From positions 1-7,247 of the forward strand of contig JAGACE010000013.1 in assembly GCA_017614275.1 (NCBI GenBank): a DNA stretch of 7,247 nt, read 5' to 3'. This document shows positions 5,478 to 7,247 of this stretch, piece by piece. Below the pieces are notes generated by a model. That model saw only the letters and a program-made list of their open reading frames with translations. It did not search any database and had not been told where the DNA came from. The first letter of the stretch is position 1. The number at the start of each line of letters is the position of its first letter. A program made the position numbers and the translations under genes. This DNA comes from Clostridia bacterium (GTDB taxonomy: Bacteria; Bacillota; Clostridia; Oscillospirales; Acutalibacteraceae).

Positions 5478-6536
5478 ATGAAACTGGCAGAGAAAGTTGC
5501 TTACCTCAAGGGTCTGGCGGACGGCCTGAAACTGGACGCCGACAAAGCAGAAGTCAAGATGATCAACGGCATCGTCGAAGCACTGGAAGAGATCACGGCC
5601 GTCACGGACGCCGCCAGTGCCGACCTGCTGGAACTCATCGACCGCGTCGACGAGATCGACATGGACCTCGGCGATGTGGAAGCCATCCTGTTCGAGGGCT
5701 TTGAGATCGAAGAGCTCACCGAAGAGGACCTGGCCGACTTTGACGACGAAGGCTTCACCGTCGTGTACAGCACGGACGATGCGCCGGAAGACGTCGAAGA
5801 AGAGGTCGAAGAGGCCGCCGACGAACTGTTCGCGGACGCTCCGGCGGAAGAGATCCTCGAAGAGGCTCCCGTCGAGGAGATCGTCGAGGAAGTCGAAGAG
5901 ACCGTCGAAGAAGTCGTCGAAGAAGCCCCCGTCGAAGAGGCTGTCGAAGAAGTCGTCGAAGAGCTTCCCGAAGAGGAAGAGCTGGATGACGCCGCCATCT
6001 TTGCCGCTGCCGACGAAGTCGTCGCCGCCGCAGAAGAGGCGGAGGCCGAAGCCGCCGAAGAAGTCGAGTCCGTCTTTGAAGAAGTCGCTGCTCCCGCCGC
6101 CGCTGCCGCTGCAGCCGCCGTTGCCTGGCCGGAAGAAGAGCCCGTCGTCGAGGAAGTCGTCGAAGAGGTCGTCGAAGAGGCCGAGCCGGTCGTCGAGCGC
6201 GAAGCGGAGCCGGAAGAGGACACCTACGAAGTCGAGTGCCCGAACTGCGGCAACGTGATGTTCATCGATGACAGCATCCTGGCCCAGGGCGGCGTCGAGT
6301 GCCCGAAATGCCACCAGCAGCTCGAGTTCGACATCGAAGAGGAAGAAGTCGTGGAAGAGGCTCCGGAAGAAGAGCCGGTCGAAGAACCCGCCGAAGAGGA
6401 AGCCGACACCTACGAAGTCGAGTGCCCCACCTGCGGCACCATCCTCGTCATCGATGACGAGGTGCTCGCGCAGGGCGGCGTCGAGTGCCCGAAGTGCCAC
6501 GAGAAACTCGAATTCGAAGTCGAATACGAAGACTGA
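5478..6536 (+). CDS. CD1247-type protein with a long acidic linker and two C-terminal zinc ribbons
   Basis: This 352-residue protein is very acidic. Residues 1-75 (MKLAEKVAYLKGLADGLKLD, then heptad-like helices ending DMDLGDVEAI) match the N-terminal domain of a clostridial family annotated after C. difficile CD1247 and commonly encoded next to efp; its function is unknown. Residues 106-246 are low-complexity, Glu/Val/Ala-rich, with repeated VEE, EAPVEE and EEVVEE units and an eight- to nine-Ala tract near 207-214. The C-terminus carries two near-identical zinc ribbons. Each has paired CPxC knuckles: C254/C257 with C275/C278, and C316/C319 with C337/C340, exactly 62 residues apart. The family members I recall have one such ribbon, so the second looks like an internal duplication. 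AAAGGA at 5461-5466 supports the start. A perfect terminator follows. It may bind nucleic acid or act as a scaffold, but this is a guess. Confidence 0.85.
   Translation: MKLAEKVAYLKGLADGLKLDADKAEVKMINGIVEALEEITAVTDAASADLLELIDRVDEIDMDLGDVEAILFEGFEIEELTEEDLADFDDEGFTVVYSTDDAPEDVEEEVEEAADELFADAPAEEILEEAPVEEIVEEVEETVEEVVEEAPVEEAVEEVVEELPEEEELDDAAIFAAADEVVAAAEEAEAEAAEEVESVFEEVAAPAAAAAAAAVAWPEEEPVVEEVVEEVVEEAEPVVEREAEPEEDTYEVECPNCGNVMFIDDSILAQGGVECPKCHQQLEFDIEEEEVVEEAPEEEPVEEPAEEEADTYEVECPTCGTILVIDDEVLAQGGVECPKCHEKLEFEVEYED
5793..6215 (+). repeat. Low-complexity GAAGTCGTCGAAGAG-type coding repeat
   Basis: An imperfect tandem array of GAA/GAG and GTC codons encodes the Glu/Val-rich linker of the zinc-ribbon protein. 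Words such as GTCGTCGAAGA recur many times (for example near 5911, 5954 and 6168). Such arrays are prone to slippage and length variation between strains. The composition also keeps the other frames open, which explains long but spurious antisense frames here. Confidence 0.8.
6219..6521 (+). repeat. Duplicated 39-residue zinc-ribbon unit
   Basis: Residues 248-286 (6219-6335) and 310-348 (6405-6521) of the CD1247-type protein are identical at 28 of 39 positions by eye. Both start DTYEVECP, contain LAQGGVECPKCH and end LEF followed by an acidic residue. The 186-base spacing and shared words such as CAGGGCGGCGTCGAGTGCCC point to a recent in-frame duplication. Confidence 0.85.
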
Positions 6537-6555
6537 ATCTGACAGAGAAAAGTCC

Positions 6556-6585
6556 AGGCACCGGCCGCCGGCCGGTGCCTTTTTT
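6556..6585 (+). terminator. Terminator after the zinc-ribbon gene
   Basis: A perfect 11-base-pair stem (AGGCACCGGCC with GGCCGGTGCCT) around a GCC loop is followed by six T residues in total (6580-6585). It ends the efp/zinc-ribbon transcript, although the Nudix gene begins only 23 bases later. Confidence 0.95.
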
Positions 6586-6608
6586 CACAACAGGAGCAGA
6601 AGAGATCT

Positions 6609-7169
6609 ATGGAAACGAAAGAGAAGACCATCCGGAAAGTCTATGTGTTCCGCGGCCGCATCCTGACCGTCCGCAACGACGACGCCCTCATGCCCAACGG
6701 CTCCGTCTGCAACCGCGAAGTCGTCGAACACCCCGGCGGCGTCTGCGTACTGCCCGTCCTGGACGACGGTTCGGTCCTGCTGGTCGAGCAGTTCCGTTAC
6801 CCCTACATGGAGGACCTGCTGGAGGTCCCCGCCGGCAAACTCGAGCCGGGGGAGGACCCCTTCGAGGCCGCCAAACGCGAGCTGCGGGAGGAGACCGGCA
6901 TGGTCGCCGAGGAGTACTATGACCTCGGCTACGACTACCCGAGCCCGGGCTACTCGAGCGAGATCATCCGCCTGTACGCCGCGAAGGGCCTGACCGACGT
7001 CGGCCAGGCGCTCGATGACGACGAGTTCCTGAACGTCAAACAGCTCCCGTTCGACGACGTCCTGGAGATGATCTACGACAACCGCCTCCGGGACTCCAAG
7101 ACCGCCATGGCCGTCCTGAAGTACAAGGACCTGAACGCCCTTGGAAAACTGGAAGAGAAGAAGATTTAA
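6609..7169 (+). CDS. nudF: Nudix hydrolase, ADP-ribose pyrophosphatase type
   Basis: This 186-residue cytoplasmic enzyme is predicted to hydrolyse ADP-ribose (or a related nucleoside diphosphate sugar) to AMP and a sugar phosphate. A complete Nudix box GX5EX7REUXEEXGU lies at residues 76-98: G76, E82, then REL and EETG at 90-97, which supply the metal-binding glutamates. Upstream, VLLVEQFRYP and LEVPAGKLEPGE are typical of the ADP-ribose pyrophosphatase group. P113, 16 residues past the box glycine, is the position that marks ADP-ribose specificity in that group. The C-terminal helix ends DSKTAMAVLKYK, also typical. An AGGAG site (6592-6596) lies 12 bases from the ATG, slightly long. No promoter was seen between the preceding terminator and the start. 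The symbol follows common usage (B. subtilis nudF/yqkG). Confidence 0.93.
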   Translation: METKEKTIRKVYVFRGRILTVRNDDALMPNGSVCNREVVEHPGGVCVLPVLDDGSVLLVEQFRYPYMEDLLEVPAGKLEPGEDPFEAAKRELREETGMVAEEYYDLGYDYPSPGYSSEIIRLYAAKGLTDVGQALDDDEFLNVKQLPFDDVLEMIYDNRLRDSKTAMAVLKYKDLNALGKLEEKKI

Positions 7170-7247
7170 ACGAAGAGAAAAGCTTCGCAGAAAAGTCCGG
7201 ATCGGCGCCTGGGGGAAAGCCCGGAGCAGCACCTGCTGCGGGGCGCG
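7170..7247. other. Partial intergenic region with potential RNA structure
   Basis: No ATG, GTG or TTG start occurs on the plus strand after the Nudix stop, so no rightward gene begins here. A hairpin GCAGCA/TGCTGC (7226-7239) lies inside a possible outer stem of GCGCC near 7205 with GGCGC near 7242. A GGG/CCC hairpin fits between them, giving a possible three-way junction. There is no U-tract before the window ends, and no known RNA family is recognised. Confidence 0.3.

Noticed and set aside
5400..6500. Long minus-strand open frame opposite the zinc-ribbon gene
   Set aside because: It reads as Phe/Leu/Asp repeats, the antisense image of GAA/GTC codons. It has no recognisable domain, and the plus-strand product has clear motifs and a ribosome binding site.
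7170..7247. Possible RNase P, tmRNA, SRP or FMN riboswitch start at the right edge
   Set aside because: Fragments such as AAAGTCCGG and GAAAGCCCG resemble pieces of these RNAs, but the full conserved cores are not present.

Overview
The window looks like a chromosomal segment from a GC-rich member of the Bacillota, most likely class Clostridia (order not determinable by eye). The grounds are a short S21 protein with a lysine-rich tail, strong AGGAGG-type ribosome binding sites, TTGACA/TAAAAT-type promoters, and the order M24 peptidase, EF-P, CD1247-type zinc-ribbon protein, which is a common clostridial arrangement. No tRNA, rRNA, CRISPR array, insertion sequence or integrase was seen. No gap between genes exceeds 300 bases; the longest, 1738-1993, is a regulatory region.

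Left part (1-1993). On the minus strand lie a MscS-type mechanosensitive channel, cut by the left edge, and a TetR-family regulator that begins with GTG. A strong minus-strand terminator separates them. The 256-base gap between tetR and the next, divergent gene is AT-rich. It carries an extended -10 promoter for tetR, a canonical promoter for the rightward gene, and two matching palindromes of the form TTGTA-N4-TACAA, one of them just downstream of the rightward -10.

Middle (1994-2941). The divergent gene encodes a 315-residue, seven-helix membrane protein. Its layout, with an N-F-S-W-E motif in the second helix and an Asp in the seventh, resembles the Pyr4/PaxB/DmtA1-type transmembrane terpene cyclases. 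This is the most unusual gene here: a possible terpenoid-cyclising enzyme in an anaerobe-like Bacillota genome, with its own regulator and no other biosynthetic gene in view.

Right part (2942-7247). This is a housekeeping block on the plus strand. rpsU has its own promoter and terminator. It is followed by a YqeG-type HAD phosphatase overlapping an Xaa-Pro (M24) peptidase by 4 bases, then efp (probably with an extra promoter inside the end of the peptidase gene) and a CD1247-type protein. That last protein has an enlarged acidic linker and two tandem zinc ribbons. A perfect terminator follows, then an ADP-ribose-type Nudix hydrolase. The last 78 bases hold no gene start but could fold.

Most of the block serves translation and protein turnover: S21 in the small subunit, EF-P relieving polyproline stalls, and M24 cleaving X-Pro bonds. 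The tetR/seven-helix pair looks like a separate accessory module beside it.
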